A DNA stretch of 64,000 bases, taken from positions 248,001 to 312,000 of the forward strand of contig JBAIAC010000133.1 of the NCBI GenBank assembly GCA_037349315.1, given 5' to 3'. The translations under genes were made by a program, and so were the position numbers. Numbering within the stretch: position 1 is the stretch's first letter; the number at the start of each line of letters is the position of its first letter. This stretch comes from Chelydra serpentina (lineage: Eukaryota > Chordata > Testudines > Chelydridae). Under the pieces are notes generated by a model. It was given only the letters and a program-made list of their open reading frames with translations. It was not told where the DNA came from and did no database searches. Shown here piece by piece: positions 10,670-21,139 of the stretch.

Positions 10670-10770
10670 TGAGCGCATTGGGTGTGTTTGTGCATGCGTG
10701 TGTGAGTGAGTGCATTGGCTGTGTGTGTGTGTGTGTGTGTGCGTGTGTGTGTGTGTGTGTCCGCGGGTGC
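10190..10770 (+). repeat. TG-rich minisatellite with interspersed 'gtgcattgg'
   Basis: Pure (GT)n blocks alternate with 'gagtgcattggctgtg'-type phrases and (GA)n runs over nearly 600 bases. The opposite strand yields very long His/Thr/Ser-rich frames that are artefacts. Alternating GT favours Z-DNA. The array abuts a CpG-rich patch. Confidence 0.9.
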
Positions 10771-11510
10771 GGAGAGGCGGGGAGGATGCTGCACAGGTCG
10801 ATCCTCGGCCCCCCCGGCCCCCCCGGCTCCGCTGAATTCCCGGGCGGGTTCTCGTTCCCGGCACCCGCTGCAGTAGTCGGGACACGTCCGTCCAGCCGCC
10901 TGCGAGCCGGGGCTGGGTCGCGACCAGCGAAATCCCTGCAAGGCCCGAGTCTCACTCCCGCCAAGGGCCTGGGCAGGGCTGGGGCCGTGCCGGGGGAGGC
11001 GTCAATCACAGCCGCACTCACTTCTCCCTGCCTGGAGGGCCCTAAGCGTCCAGCAGAATCAGGGCCACGGTGCAAAGCGACGGGGCACAGGCCCAACCGG
11101 GCAGACCCCCGAGCTGCCCCCGATCCCCACCAGCGGCGGGTCTCAGCCCCCCGGCTTGTCCTGCTGGTACGCGGGGGCAGCTCAGCCGGCCGGGGACTTC
11201 CTGGGCTCCCTTTGAGACTTTGTTCCCCTCGAATTGGGAAGAAGAGGATTAGCCGGGCCTCGGAGCTGAAGAATGAAGACGGGTGATGACAGGCTGGGGG
11301 TGGGGGGGAGGGGAAGCGACAGGGGGGTGACAATACGATCCGCATTTGTGTTCCCCCCGAGTGGTGCCCTTTGCACCCCTGCCAAACAAAGCCTCGGCCT
11401 GCAGACGCGCTCGATCTCTGGTGATCCGCAGAAAGGCCCGGCTGCAGATATTCGGCGCCGGACACGGGTGGGGTTTGAAAGCGGCACAGGGGAGAGGACG
11501 CGTGGCTTCG
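10770..11510. promoter_or_regulatory. CpG-rich patch, possible CpG island
   Basis: Dense CpG ('gtccgcgggtgcggag', 'gtcgggacacgtccgtcc', 'gggtcgcgaccagcg', 'cagatattcggcgccgg') stands out from the CpG-poor repeat debris around it. No convincing first exon was found on either strand. It could be an unmethylated island of an unseen transcript or just GC-rich DNA. Confidence 0.4.
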
Positions 11511-11572
11511 CAGCCGTGGGGACCCAGAGATCAGGGTTCAATCAGGGTGTCCCCTTAGTAAGAACACCACTG

Positions 11573-11668
11573 TTGGGGGCAGGGACTGTCTCTCCCTCGG
11601 TGTCTGTGCAGCGCCTGGCGCTACAGGCCCTGAGCTCAATGGGGCACCTGGCAGCTACTAAAACATCA
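11573..11668 (+). repeat. MIR-like SINE tail
   Basis: 'ggcagggactgtctctccc', 'gtgcagcgcctggcgct' and 'ggcagctactaaaac' form the 3' half of the sauropsid MIR-like SINE, without its head. Confidence 0.7.
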
Positions 11669-12049
11669 GATGGCCCCGTCTGTGACCTGAGACATATGAG
11701 GGTGTGACCAGAGCCCCCCGGTTGCCTTAATCCAGCCATGGGGGTGCTGAGCACTTTCAGAAAAAGCCAACCCCTCATCTGCACCCCACAACATCTTGGG
11801 GCACCCAGTCACTGCGTCCCCGTAGGAGCCCCGGCTGGTTCTGCTCATGTCCAGAATGGAGCAAACCCAAAGCGCCCCCACCCCCTTCTCTGAATGAGCC
11901 CAGCTCCCTGGTCGGTCCAACGCCCCGGCTCTAATTGTTTGGCTCGGGCTGATAGCATCCGGAGTGCGGTGCGACAAAAAACAAATAAATACATTGCAGA
12001 ACCCCACATGCCCGTGGATTTGCCTGCAAGCAATTCCATGCCAAAAAAG

Positions 12050-12054
12050 TGAAA

Positions 12055-12119
<65 letters not shown>

Positions 12120-12176
12120 GGATGGATGGATGAGACAGACAGAGAGACAGAAAGAAAGATGGATGGATGGATGGAA

Positions 12177-12244
<68 letters not shown>

Positions 12245-12245
12245 A
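12050..12245 (+). repeat. (GAAA)n and (GATG)n compound microsatellite
   Basis: Two (GAAA)n blocks (about 12055-12117 and 12178-12244) flank GATG and GACA repeats. It is a purine-only strand of nearly 200 bases. All protein frames across it are low-complexity artefacts. Confidence 0.95.
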
Positions 12246-13080
12246 GCTGCCGTGTCAATAGGAGAAGTGATTATCTCCTTCTCCTGCAGATCCACGCAGC
12301 CCGCAGCCGGGCGCTTTCTGAGCATCTTCCTGACAGCAGCCAAAATACAATCATCTCCCGGAACCACATCCATTCGCAATGCGAGAATCCCCCGCCTGAT
12401 AGCGAAGCCTGGGCTGACTCTGGAAGGGGGACAGGCCTCGTGCGTGAGAGGGATCCAATCTGACAATGGACGCAGTGCTGGAGCTGGCACTCCTGGTGTT
12501 ACTGACAAGCTCAATTTAAGCTGCCGAGGGATGAGCCGTAACTTTCAGAGGAAAGAAATATTCTGCTGGATGGTGGATTAGGTCTCCCCGCCATTGCAAA
12601 GTGGGGGAGGGAAGAGGGGAAAGAGAAAGCGGCTTCTGCTTCTAGCTCAGATCCTGCTGCCTTCTGCCTCTGGTTATTGTTGCATTGCGGTAACGCTGGC
12701 CGCAATCCGGGCCACATTATGCCGGGCGCTGTACGTCCAGGGGGTGACACGGCCCCTGCCCTGAAGAGGCTCCCCTCTGGAATCCGTCAGCGGCAAAGCT
12801 CCCCTCGATTTCAGCAGGGCCAGGATTTCACCCGCTGTGGTTTCATTCCCTGGCTATTCTGATTAGCCTCAAAGCCCCGGCACAGGGCGATGCTCCCGGA
12901 CGCCTGCCCACTCCAGTGTGGGATGCTCTAGGAGCCTCCCAGCTGGGTCCCCTCCTGGGCCCACGCAGGGGTGATTCCACCCTGAGGCCTAACACACTTA
13001 TTCCCACTGGCTTTTCCAGCCAACGCAAAGCCCAAGCTGGCCAATGACACCAAGTCCAGGCCAGGACTTTCCTTGCTATC
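12246..13080. other. Unassigned interval, possible regulatory content
   Basis: No gene and little recognisable repeat. The parts at 12250-12400 and 12500-12590 look single-copy ('aagtgattatctcc', 'ctcaatttaagctgcc', 'gaaagaaatattctgc') and might be conserved noncoding DNA. Evidence is weak. Confidence 0.25.
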
Positions 13081-13084
13081 ACAG

Positions 13085-13512
13085 TCCTGAGCCCAGAATA
13101 GAACCCAGGAGTCCTGCTTCCCAGCATCCCCCAGCTTTAGTCGCTGGAACCCACTCCCCTCCCAGAGCTAGCAAGAGAACCCAGGAGTCCTGGCTCCCAA
13201 CCCTCTCCCCCTTTGCTTTAACCACTAGATCCCCACTCCCCTCCCAGAGCCAGAACCCCAGAGTCCTGGCTCCCAAACCCTCTTGCTTTAACCACTGGAC
13301 CCCACTCCCCTTCCAGAGCAGGGATAGAACCCAGGAGTCCTGGCTCCCAGCCTCCCCGCTCTAACCCACTAGACCCCACAACCCTCCTGGAAGCAGCAAC
13401 AGGACCCAGGAGTCCTGGCTCGCAGTCTCCACCCTGTTCTAACCAACTAGACCCTACACCTCTCCCCGTGCCACAGACTGAACCCAGGAGTTCTGCTCTA
13501 ACCATTCGACCA
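13085..13512 (-). repeat. Tandem array of the 76-bp tRNA-like unit, about 6 diverged copies
   Basis: The block 'gaacccaggagtcctg' or a variant starts at about 13101, 13177, 13253, 13327, 13402 and 13480, a period of 74-78 bases. Between the blocks lie 'taaccactagaccccac' and 'ctcccctcccagagc'. This is the same unit as the larger array at 16.99-18.37 kb but much more diverged. It is therefore older or not recently homogenised. Confidence 0.9.
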
Positions 13513-13519
13513 TCCTTCC

Positions 13520-14470
13520 CTCCCACAGTGACTTCCCCTATCTGCTGGCTTCAGCCTCCCATGGGTCTTTGCTTTGCGGTGCGGCAGGTGACTGGCAGGG
13601 CAGGACAAAGCAAACAGCAATAGACGCGCTAGGCTGGCCAGAGGGGTGACGGACCCGCCAGGACTATTCACCGCGGTGAATCACGGCTTAATCCCTGCGC
13701 CGTCAGCCAGCGAGTCAGTGGCGCGGCCCGGTGAGACACAGCGCCCCGAGGCTCGGCGCGTGGGAGGGGAAGGATCCTCACCTGCCAGGCACAAAGGGAA
13801 GGGTGGGGCCAGACGGGGGTGTTCCTTGAGCCCTCTGGGGGCAGAATAACTAGGGCATAGCTCTGCCCTGGCCACACCCCCAGATGGCACCCAGGGCAGC
13901 AATAGGGAGCTGATGGGAGACAGCTCTGCACCTTGGGCTGTTCCTGAGAGTGGGGGGGGATGAAGGGGGCTTCCCTTCTCCCCTGATCTGACTGGGGTAT
14001 AAAGCTATGGGGAAGGAGGAGCGAGGTAGGACATCTATCCTGCTTGGTTTTCTCTGCACCAGTCAGAATGACCCTGAGTTGAGAGCAAGAGAGCACAGTG
14101 GAAGGGAGAGAGCGCGGTGTGTGCATCTCCCCCGGGACAGTCTGCGCTGGGCACCAAAGCGCAGCCAGCACAGTCCGCAGGGACCGAGAGGGGCAGTAAG
14201 CAGAAAGCCAAGGCGGCCCAGTTGGTGAACGACGCCTGGCAGGGGCGGGAGCGGGGGGTAATTTGGCGGGGTGGGCAGCCCAGATCCTGTTCTCAGTCCC
14301 AAGGGGAGTAAATCTGGAGTAACTCCACGCAAGCCGGAGGCACTGACACCAGCGCCGATGCCGCCCGCCTGGGCGTGTTTGGCACCACTCCGCGCAGGGG
14401 TCGATGCCATTGCCCGGGGCGGGGTGACGGGAATTCCAATGGGGTTACGCCAGCGAGTAAACCTGGAGTA
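13520..14470. other. Unassigned interval
   Basis: GC-rich DNA with a few CpG clusters (13720-13770, 14360-14440). No exon, repeat family or RNA gene was recognised. Confidence 0.3.
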
Positions 14471-14479
14471 ACCAAGCGG

Positions 14480-14900
14480 GATGGGGCTCGTTCCTTGTGA
14501 TCTCGCCGCCACTGGCGTACACAGGGGTAATGGAACCAGGCGGTGCAGGTCAGCATAGGGCATCAGCTGGCCTTGCCGATTTACACTGGGGTGAGCGAGA
14601 GGAGAATCAGGTCCACGCAGCCCCTTTGCCGTCCTGGGGCACGTCAGTAAGACGTATTTCGCTCGGCCCCAGACCGATTCACCACCCCCTTACCCCAGCT
14701 TCCACCCCAGTGTGACTCCAGTCGGCCAGATCCCCAGCTGGTGTAAATCAGCATCGCGCCACTAAGTCAGTGGATCTGCACCAATTTACACCAGATGAGG
14801 ATCTGGCCCCACTGACGCCAACATGAACATTCTGCCCCTTACACCAGTTTTCTTTAGGCCTGACGCCCACCCCTCGTGGAGCTGTTTACACCAGGGCTAA
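14480..14900. repeat. Old interspersed repeat fragments
   Basis: Phrases such as 'ggtgtaaatcagc', 'gcaccaatttacaccag' and 'gaggatctggccc' recur in weaker form near 20280-20340 and 27860-27890. They are typical of old high-copy sauropsid repeats whose family could not be named here. Confidence 0.4.
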
Positions 14901-15525
14901 ACGCGACCCGATTACCATGGCGATCCACGTGCTTTTGCACCAGGGTAAGTGGGAGAACCAAACCCGTCGCATCAGTTTCACGCCGGGCTGGGCCGGGCCG
15001 GGCCGGCCAGCCGAGCCCTGTAAGAGCCCTGTCCGAAGGCGGAGAGAGGAGGACGGGGCTTGTCCGAATCCCGTAATTAAACCCAGCAGCGCCAGCGGGC
15101 CTGAAGCTTCGTCTCCCTGCCAGGCCGGGGCTTTGTCTCTAAACTACAAATGAACCGGCATCCTGACAAGCGGGATAAAGGCCTCGGCGTAACCCACGGA
15201 GACAGCAGGACGGGAAGCATCCTGCGCAAGGAGAGGATCTAGCTGGCCCTGAGAGTTATTAGAGATGAGCCGAAAGGGCAGAAGGAGGCTCTGTGCTCCC
15301 CGCGGGCGGCACGGTGACAGGTTGGGTGGGGAAGGTGCCCCTCCAGCAGTGGCAGGGTGGTGAGACGAGGGAAAGTAATCACCAGGCTGGCTCCATGTGG
15401 CCCAAGAGGAGGAGGAATTTGCCAGAGAAAGAATCCTTCAGCCCTCCCCCTTCTGGTACTAAGTGAGGAGGGAGCGAAGAACCTACAGTGCTACAAACGA
15501 CGGTGGTGACGGGGCTAGAACCCAG
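14901..15525. other. Unassigned GC-rich interval
   Basis: A donor-like 'cagggtaagt' occurs at about 14940, but no open coding exon or promoter supports it. A short inverted GGCCGG-rich stretch lies at 14990-15010. Nothing else was recognised. Confidence 0.3.
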
Positions 15526-15665
15526 ACCCTCCTGCTCCAAAAGTACAGGCCCGCTGCTGCCTGAGCTCAAGGAGAATCACCTCTTCAGCCTTACAGTCTA
15601 GGGTCTATGAGACATGGTTGAGCAATTCTGAGCCCATCCATCAGCGGGGTGGCAGTGCATAACCC
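15525..15665 (-). repeat. tRNA-derived SINE-like repeat S2
   Basis: Contains 'ctcaaggagaatcacc', 'tagggtctatgagacatgg' and 'ctgagcccatccatca'. The region just before it ('ctagaacccagaccctcc') is the inverted B-box-like part of the tRNA-like head. Confidence 0.65.
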
Positions 15666-16104
15666 AACCCGCTGGGTCGGGACATACCTGAGCTGAGATG
15701 GTTAGCAGTGGCTGCTCTGCATTCAGGGTGGGGTGGCCTAGTGGGTAGGGGTGGGGGGGACTAAGACGGGGAGGCCTATGTTCCTGGCATACAAAAGAGC
15801 TGTCGGTGAAAAAACATCCGATAGTGCTTTGGGAAGGTTGCAGAGTAACTGCTGCACTTCCTAAAATCGCCAATCCTAAAACACAAGAACCTCAAACAGA
15901 GAGAGACAAAGCAGGCTGCTCCCCACGGAGGCACAAATCACCCCAGCTTACTCTAGGCTGGCTCTTTGCAGACTATCTGGGCAAGGCCCAGATCCCACGT
16001 TTCCCTACAGAGCCCCTAGCCTGCAAGCAGGACCAGGAACCCCCTGAGGATTTAAAGTGAAATCCTATCACATCTTTCAATACAGCACAACCTACAAGAT
16101 CTTC

Positions 16105-16262
16105 CCAGCTCTGACACGGGCAGGTTGCTTCCTCTATGCCTCAGTTTCCTTTCTTGCCCTTCATCTGCTCAGACTGTGAGCTCTCTGCGCAGCGCCTGGC
16201 ATAATGGAGCCCAGATCTCACCTGGGGCCTCTGAGTGCCACTGGGTTATAATAATACCAGGG
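16105..16262 (+). repeat. MIR-like SINE, core and tail
   Basis: 'ctctatgcctcagtttcct', 'agactgtgagctctc', 'gcgcagcgcctggcataat' and the tail 'gggttataataatacc'. The head is missing or too diverged. Confidence 0.8.
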
Positions 16263-16269
16263 CATCTAG

Positions 16270-16785
16270 ATAGTAACAATCCAGTCAATAACCCCTGGCT
16301 CTGCAGCTGTGACTGGAGTTCCGAGGCCCAGGGCAAAGCCACCGCTCCCTGGTTGGCGAGGGAGGGCGGGGGTAACTTTCCTGACCTCCTGCCCATGCCG
16401 GGGTGGCAAGGGCTGACTCGGGAAGGTTTGCAAAGAGCTGCTCGCCACTCAGCCACACCGAAGGTGGGTGTTTAACGGAGCTTTTCAAAGCCTCGGCTTC
16501 GGGGGGGCTATCAGAGGGAAGCCGGCTGCGGCGCAGAACAAAGGGGCCGCAGCGCTGAAGGCCGGGGTCTGTGCATTCGGAACTTCAAAGCTCCGGGAGA
16601 TGTGAAGCCAAAGCAAGGGCGGCCAGCTCTGCTTTGCACTTCTGCAGCCCCTTTCATCCCGCGCTTTCCAGGCAATCATTAATTCTCAATGCCCCCGCAA
16701 GGCAGGTGAAGAGCCGCTGTGCTTGACAGGTCGGGAAACTCCGGCGCAGAGATTTGCCAGTGGCAGCAATTGGGAAAAGAGCCTC
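16270..16785. other. Unassigned interval, MIR debris at the end
   Basis: No gene was recognised. From about 16660 an inverted MIR-like piece seems to begin ('cttgacaggtcgggaaactcc'). Confidence 0.3.
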
Positions 16786-16789
16786 TCCC

Positions 16790-16990
16790 CCAGCAGACCT
16801 ATCCTGCTCTAACCATTAGACTGCCCTGCCTCCTGGAGCTGGGACAAGGACCCGCGAGTCCCGTTTCCCACCCACACCCGCTCAAACCACTAGACCTGCT
16901 GCCTCTCAGAGCGGCCGGTGCTTCTAGTGCTGGAAATAGAACCCACAAGTCTTGGTTCCCATTTCCACTACTGCTCTAACCACTAGACCC
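16790..16990 (-). repeat. Diverged leading units of the 76-bp array
   Basis: Two or three degenerate units ('taaccattagactgccct', 'caaaccactagacctgc', 'agaacccacaagtcttgg') precede the homogeneous array. This suggests the array expanded from one edge. Confidence 0.8.
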
Positions 16991-18366
16991 CACACTCCCC
17001 TCCTAGTGCCAGGGACAGAACCCAGGAGTCCTGACTCCTACGCCCCCTGCTCTAACCACTAGACCCCACACTCCCCTCCTAGTGCCAGGGACAGAACCCA
17101 GGAGTCCTGACTCCTACGCCCCCTGCTCTAACCACTAGACCCCACACTCCCCTCCTAGTGCCAGAGACAGAACCCAGGAGTCCTGACTCCTACGCCCCCT
17201 GCTCTAACCACTAGACCCCACACTCCCCTCCTAGTGCCAGAGACAGAACCCAGGAGTCCTGACTCCTACGCCCCCTGCTCTAACCACTAGACCCCCACAC
17301 TCCCCTCCTAGTGCCAGGGACAGAACCCAGGAGTCCTGACTCCTACGCCCCCTGCTCTAACCACTAGACCCCACACTCCCCTCCTAGTGCCAGGGACAGA
17401 ACCCAGGAGTCCTGACTCCTACGCCCCCCTGCTCTAACCACTAGACCCCACACTCCCCTCCTAGTGCCAGGGACAGAACCCAGGAGTCCTGACTCCTACG
17501 CCCCCTGCTCTAACCACTAGACCCCACACTCCCCTCCTAGTGCCAGAGACAGAACCCAGGAGTCCTGACTCCTATGCCCCCTGCTCTAACCACTAGACCC
17601 CACACTCCCCTCCTAGTGCCAGAGACAGAACCCAGGAGTCCTGACTCCTACGCCCCCCTGCTCTAACCACTAGACCCCACACTCCCCTCCTAGTGCCAGG
17701 GACAGAACCCAGGAGTCCTGACTCCTACGCCCCCTGCTCTAACCACTAGACCCCACACTCCCCTCCTAGTGCCAGGGACAGAACCCAGGAGTCCTGACTC
17801 CTACGCCCCCTGCTCAAACCACTAGACCCCACACTCCCCTCCTAGTGCCAGGGACAGAACCCAGGAGTCCTGACTCCTACGCCCCCTGCTCTAACCACTA
17901 GACCCCACACTCCCCTCCTAGTGCCAGGGACAGAACCCAGGAGTCCTGACTCCTACGCCCCCTGCTCTAACCACTAGACCCCACACTCCCCTCCTAGTGC
18001 CAGGGACAGAACCCAGGAGTCCTGACTCCTACGCCCCCTGCTCTAACCACTAGACCCCACACTCCCCTCTTAGTGCCAGGGACAGAACCCAGGAGTCCTG
18101 ACTCCTACGCCCCCCTGCTCTAACCACTAGACCCCACACTCCCCTCCTAGTGCCAGAGACAGAACCCAGGAGTCCTGACTCCTACGCCCCCCTGCTCTAA
18201 CCACTAGACCCCACACTCCCCTCCTAGTGCCAGAGACAGAACCCAGGAGTCCTGACTCCTACGCCCCCTGCTCTAACCACTAGACCCCACACTCCCCTCC
18301 TAGTGCCAGAGACAGAACCCAGGGGTTCTGACTCCTACGCCCCCCTGCTCTAACCATTAGACTTCA
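16991..18366 (-). repeat. 18-copy tandem array, 76-bp tRNA-like unit
   Basis: Each unit is 76 bases, with occasional one-base insertions in the C run. About 18 near-identical copies are present. Read on the minus strand, a unit starts 'ggggtctagtggttagag', one mismatch from the RNA polymerase III A-box consensus TRGYNNARNNG. About 43 bases later it has 'gggttctgtccc' at the B-box position, degenerate at the G-A core. A 7-bp inverted repeat (aggagtc/gactcct, two-base spacer) sits between them. Copies differ mainly by cagGgac or cagAgac and by five or six C in one run. The unit equals the head of the MIR-like SINEs in this window, so the array arose by tandem amplification of a SINE head. Confidence 0.95.
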
Positions 18367-18419
18367 CTGCCTCCCTTTTCCCATAGATACAAAGAGCATA
18401 TAAGCTAGATATATTTAAG

Positions 18420-18910
18420 AACTAGCTGTCAGCGCCCCCATCCTCCTCATTTGCTTTTCATTCATAGGCAACTTCAGGTCTGTGGCTGTCAGAATCACGG
18501 AGCAGCGCTGTTTACTGGCTTGAGTTTAATTAATTTGTGTAATATCCCTGTTAGGAACAATGTCTAATTAAGACTTTTGTTTAAAAAAAAATCTGTAATC
18601 ATTAATGGAGGGAAAAAATATTCAAGTAGGGCTGGCGTCCTTCCACCAAGCGGCTGGTAGGCACTCTCCTTACAGATGTCTTAATGAAGGCATCTCTTAA
18701 TAATGGGATTATCATTCAAATCGAATCGGGACGAGCAGATGTGAGGCTGAAATCTCCACCATGGCCCTCTGTGCTTAGCATATGTAAGCATGAATCAGTG
18801 CGTACTCCCGCCCCACATTGATTCTCTCGTCGGGGCTTTCTATTTATTATCATCCGAAATCATGCTAATTAACTGGTTGGCCTGGGTTTTATTTACCGCC
18901 CCCCCCTTTT
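18420..18910. promoter_or_regulatory. AT-rich unique island, candidate conserved enhancer
   Basis: About 490 bases without repeats and dense in homeodomain-type cores: 'gtttaattaatttgtg', 'gtctaattaagac', 'gtaatcattaatgg', 'gctaattaactgg'. It also has 'cttaataatgggattatc' and an octamer-like 'agcatatgtaag'. The abrupt contrast with the adjacent minisatellite and SINE copies suggests purifying selection. Function is inference. Confidence 0.45.
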
Positions 18911-18924
18911 TTTAGCAGAAGCAG

Positions 18925-19180
18925 CTGGTAGCACTGTCCTCTACTGGATAGAAATGGAACTGCACAACTGTGTGTCATAGACCACATACTGCAACAAACT
19001 AAATGAGAATGAACTGGCTAATGTGCATGTGCGTAGGGCATGCGTCTACACATAAAACACGTTTGTGTGTCTGTGTGTATGAGAGAGACAGAGACCACTG
19101 CCCTCTACTGGATTTAATCAGACCTGCATAACTGTGTGTCATAGGCCACAAACTAAAGAAGACTGAGCTGCCGTATGTGC
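18925..19180 (+). repeat. Two S2 SINE-like fragments in tandem
   Basis: 'tcctctactggatagaaatgg ... cacaactgtgtgtcataga' at 18938-18990 is repeated at about 19095-19150 as 'ccctctactggatttaatc ... cataactgtgtgtcatagg'. This is the reverse complement of the S2 3' half seen on the minus strand elsewhere. Confidence 0.65.
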
Positions 19181-19329
19181 ATATGCATGAAACAGAGAGA
19201 CCGCTGCAGAGCAGGAAGCCCTGAGCTCTCATGCCATGATCCTGGGATGTGTCTTGGCGACTATGGAGTCTGCAGTGCCATACATTTGTTATGAGCGCCA
19301 AATGGGCCCCACTTAGGGGTGTCAGTCTA

Positions 19330-19450
19330 ACCAAAGGGGTAGAGCATAGGGCTGGGCCTCAGGAGTTCTGCCACTGACCTGATGGGTGACTTTGGACAGC
19401 CACGTCCCTGCCCTGTGCCTCAGTTTCCACTGTGTCTGATCAATTCTGAC
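19330..19450 (+). repeat. MIR-like SINE fragment
   Basis: 'ggagttctgccactgacctg', 'gggtgactttggacagcc' and 'tgtgcctcagtttccactg' form the head end and core of a MIR-like SINE. Confidence 0.7.
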
Positions 19451-19499
19451 TGGGACTGGGGCTATTTCCAGCCCAGCTCTAATCAGTACAGCAGGTAAA

Positions 19500-19740
19500 G
19501 ATCACGAGAGAAGTTGAGATATTCCAAGGAGCCCTGATCAGTGTGGATAATAAATCCAATATGGCACCTCGAAGAGCCGGGGCCAAGCGTGGCGTCAATA
19601 ACTAAATTTGATTTGAGTCAGTATCTCAGATCGAGTGCACAGCCGGGATTACTAAAATACACCCGCTCCGCCGCCTTGGGGCTGGGATACTGCCAGGTAC
19701 TTTACAGCCCCACAACTGGGTTTTCATAAAACCTCATCTT
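19500..19740. promoter_or_regulatory. Unique interval, weak candidate regulatory element
   Basis: Repeat-free and AT-richer than its surroundings, with 'ggataataaatccaatatgg', 'gtcaataactaaatttgat' and 'gggattactaaaatac'. It could be conserved noncoding DNA. Evidence is compositional only. Confidence 0.25.
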
Positions 19741-19959
19741 AACAGAAATGGTTTTTAATGACAGTTGAAAGCAAATCCATAGAAACAGGGCGTGCGATTT
19801 CCCCCCTCTGTTTAAAATGTGAATACCACCCTGTGGAGCTGCCAGCCTGGGGGAAACCAACTTTGGCGAGAGCAGGAGAACTCCAGAGCAAAACTAATCC
19901 GGTGACCAAATTCAGAGCCACCTTTGGACATCATGGCTGTGCCACCCACTCCCAGGACT

Positions 19960-20080
19960 GCCCAGGGACAGAGCTCAGAGTCTTCTGCCCCCTCACACCT
20001 GAGCTAAAGGAGAATCCCCATTGCCTGTGAGCGCTATAGGGGCTAGGACACATGGCTGGGCAGCTCTGAATCCAGGCACC
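19960..20080 (-). repeat. tRNA-derived SINE-like repeat S2
   Basis: 'gagctaaaggagaatcccc', 'ctataggggctaggacacatgg' (diverged) and 'cagctctgaatcc' in the usual order. Confidence 0.6.
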
Positions 20081-20084
20081 CCAA

Positions 20085-21135
20085 GGCTCAGATTCCCCAT
20101 TCTCATCTCTCTCTGATCCCCAACTTCTCCTGTCTCCTATTCTCCCCTCCCCAGGGCTCCCCACCCCATCCCCTAAATCTAAAGGTGAATGCCCATATGA
20201 GAAACTACTACCAGGCATCACCCCTCTTCCATCGCCCTTCCCCCCCGCTCAAATAGTGACCCAGATCCTGCCCCCGCCCCAGCATCCCAGAGTAAATCCA
20301 CAGGCCCCACTTCCCTACTGGTGTAAATTGGCCTAGCTCCATGGAGGCTCACAGAGCTGGGCTGGAGTCTGCTCCGAGCACACTCCCTGCGTGACGGGGC
20401 CGTGGGAGGCACCCAAACCAGGGGATTCAATTAAAGACCAGCCCGCGTGGCCAGTGCTGGGGGAGAGCAGGCCTCATGCATGTTGTCCCCGTCCCTCCCC
20501 CAGGGGCTGGGTGGGGACGGCGGTGGGGGCCTCCCTGCTCTCTGACTGGCACATCAGCTCATCCACCCCTGGGGCCCGCTAACAGGCCGGGAGAGGCCAG
20601 GGTGGGGATCTCCTTTCCCATGTGCCCCATGCCCTTCCCTCCCTACAGCTCATCCCTGCCAGCCGGGCCCTCCCACCAGCCTCTCCCGGCCTGGGAGGAC
20701 AGCGGGGTAATTAGCCATGGCTGGCATGTTCTCCTCCGTCGCAGGACTCCTGGCTTCATCTCTCCTCCCTTCTCTCCTTTCCCCTTTGTCCTCCTCCCTT
20801 CAGGCCCTCCCTGCGCCCTCCCTGCCAATCTGCTGCGCTCAAAGAAAATATGGGAAGGAAAAGGAATTTCGGTACATTCCTCCCTAACCCTGGCTGGCTG
20901 CAAAGTAATCATCAGCGCGGGGGTGGCCCTCTCCCGGCAGCCCTGACCCAGAACCTCGAGGGCTGTTCTGCATTAGCACGCAACTAGTTAAAACGACCAG
21001 GGCAGGAAACCTGGCAGCGCAGAGACGGGCAGACACAGCAGCAGATGCAGGGACAACCCCCCAAAGCCCAAACCCTCCAGCCGGGGAAGAGACGGTCGGT
21101 TCGGCTGCTTGGGGTGTGTGTGGGGGAGGGACAGC
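20085..21135. other. Unassigned GC-rich interval
   Basis: No gene was recognised. An old repeat phrase ('ctggtgtaaattggcc') lies near 20320. The stretch 20580-20940 is pyrimidine-rich single-copy-looking DNA with nothing identifiable. Confidence 0.3.
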
Positions 21136-21139
21136 GGAT

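Noticed and set aside
10044..11465. Open frame of 473 residues on the minus strand, rich in His and Thr
   Set aside because: It is the TG-rich array read on the other strand plus GC-rich flank. No domain and a repeat-driven composition.
11666..12581. Frames of 282 and 205 residues across 11.7-12.6 kb
   Set aside because: Driven by (GAAA)n and its complement, giving Lys/Glu/Arg or Phe/Ser/Leu runs.
14880..14950. Donor-like site after a short open stretch at about 14940
   Set aside because: No promoter, no signal sequence and old repeat on the upstream side. A lone GTAAGT is common.
16991..18366. CRISPR-like appearance of regular repeats
   Set aside because: There are no unique spacers, units are contiguous, and the genome is vertebrate. 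It is a minisatellite.
16991..18366. Cluster of functional tRNA genes
   Set aside because: Units have the length and an A box but no cloverleaf, a degenerate B box and no terminator T-run. They are SINE-head units.
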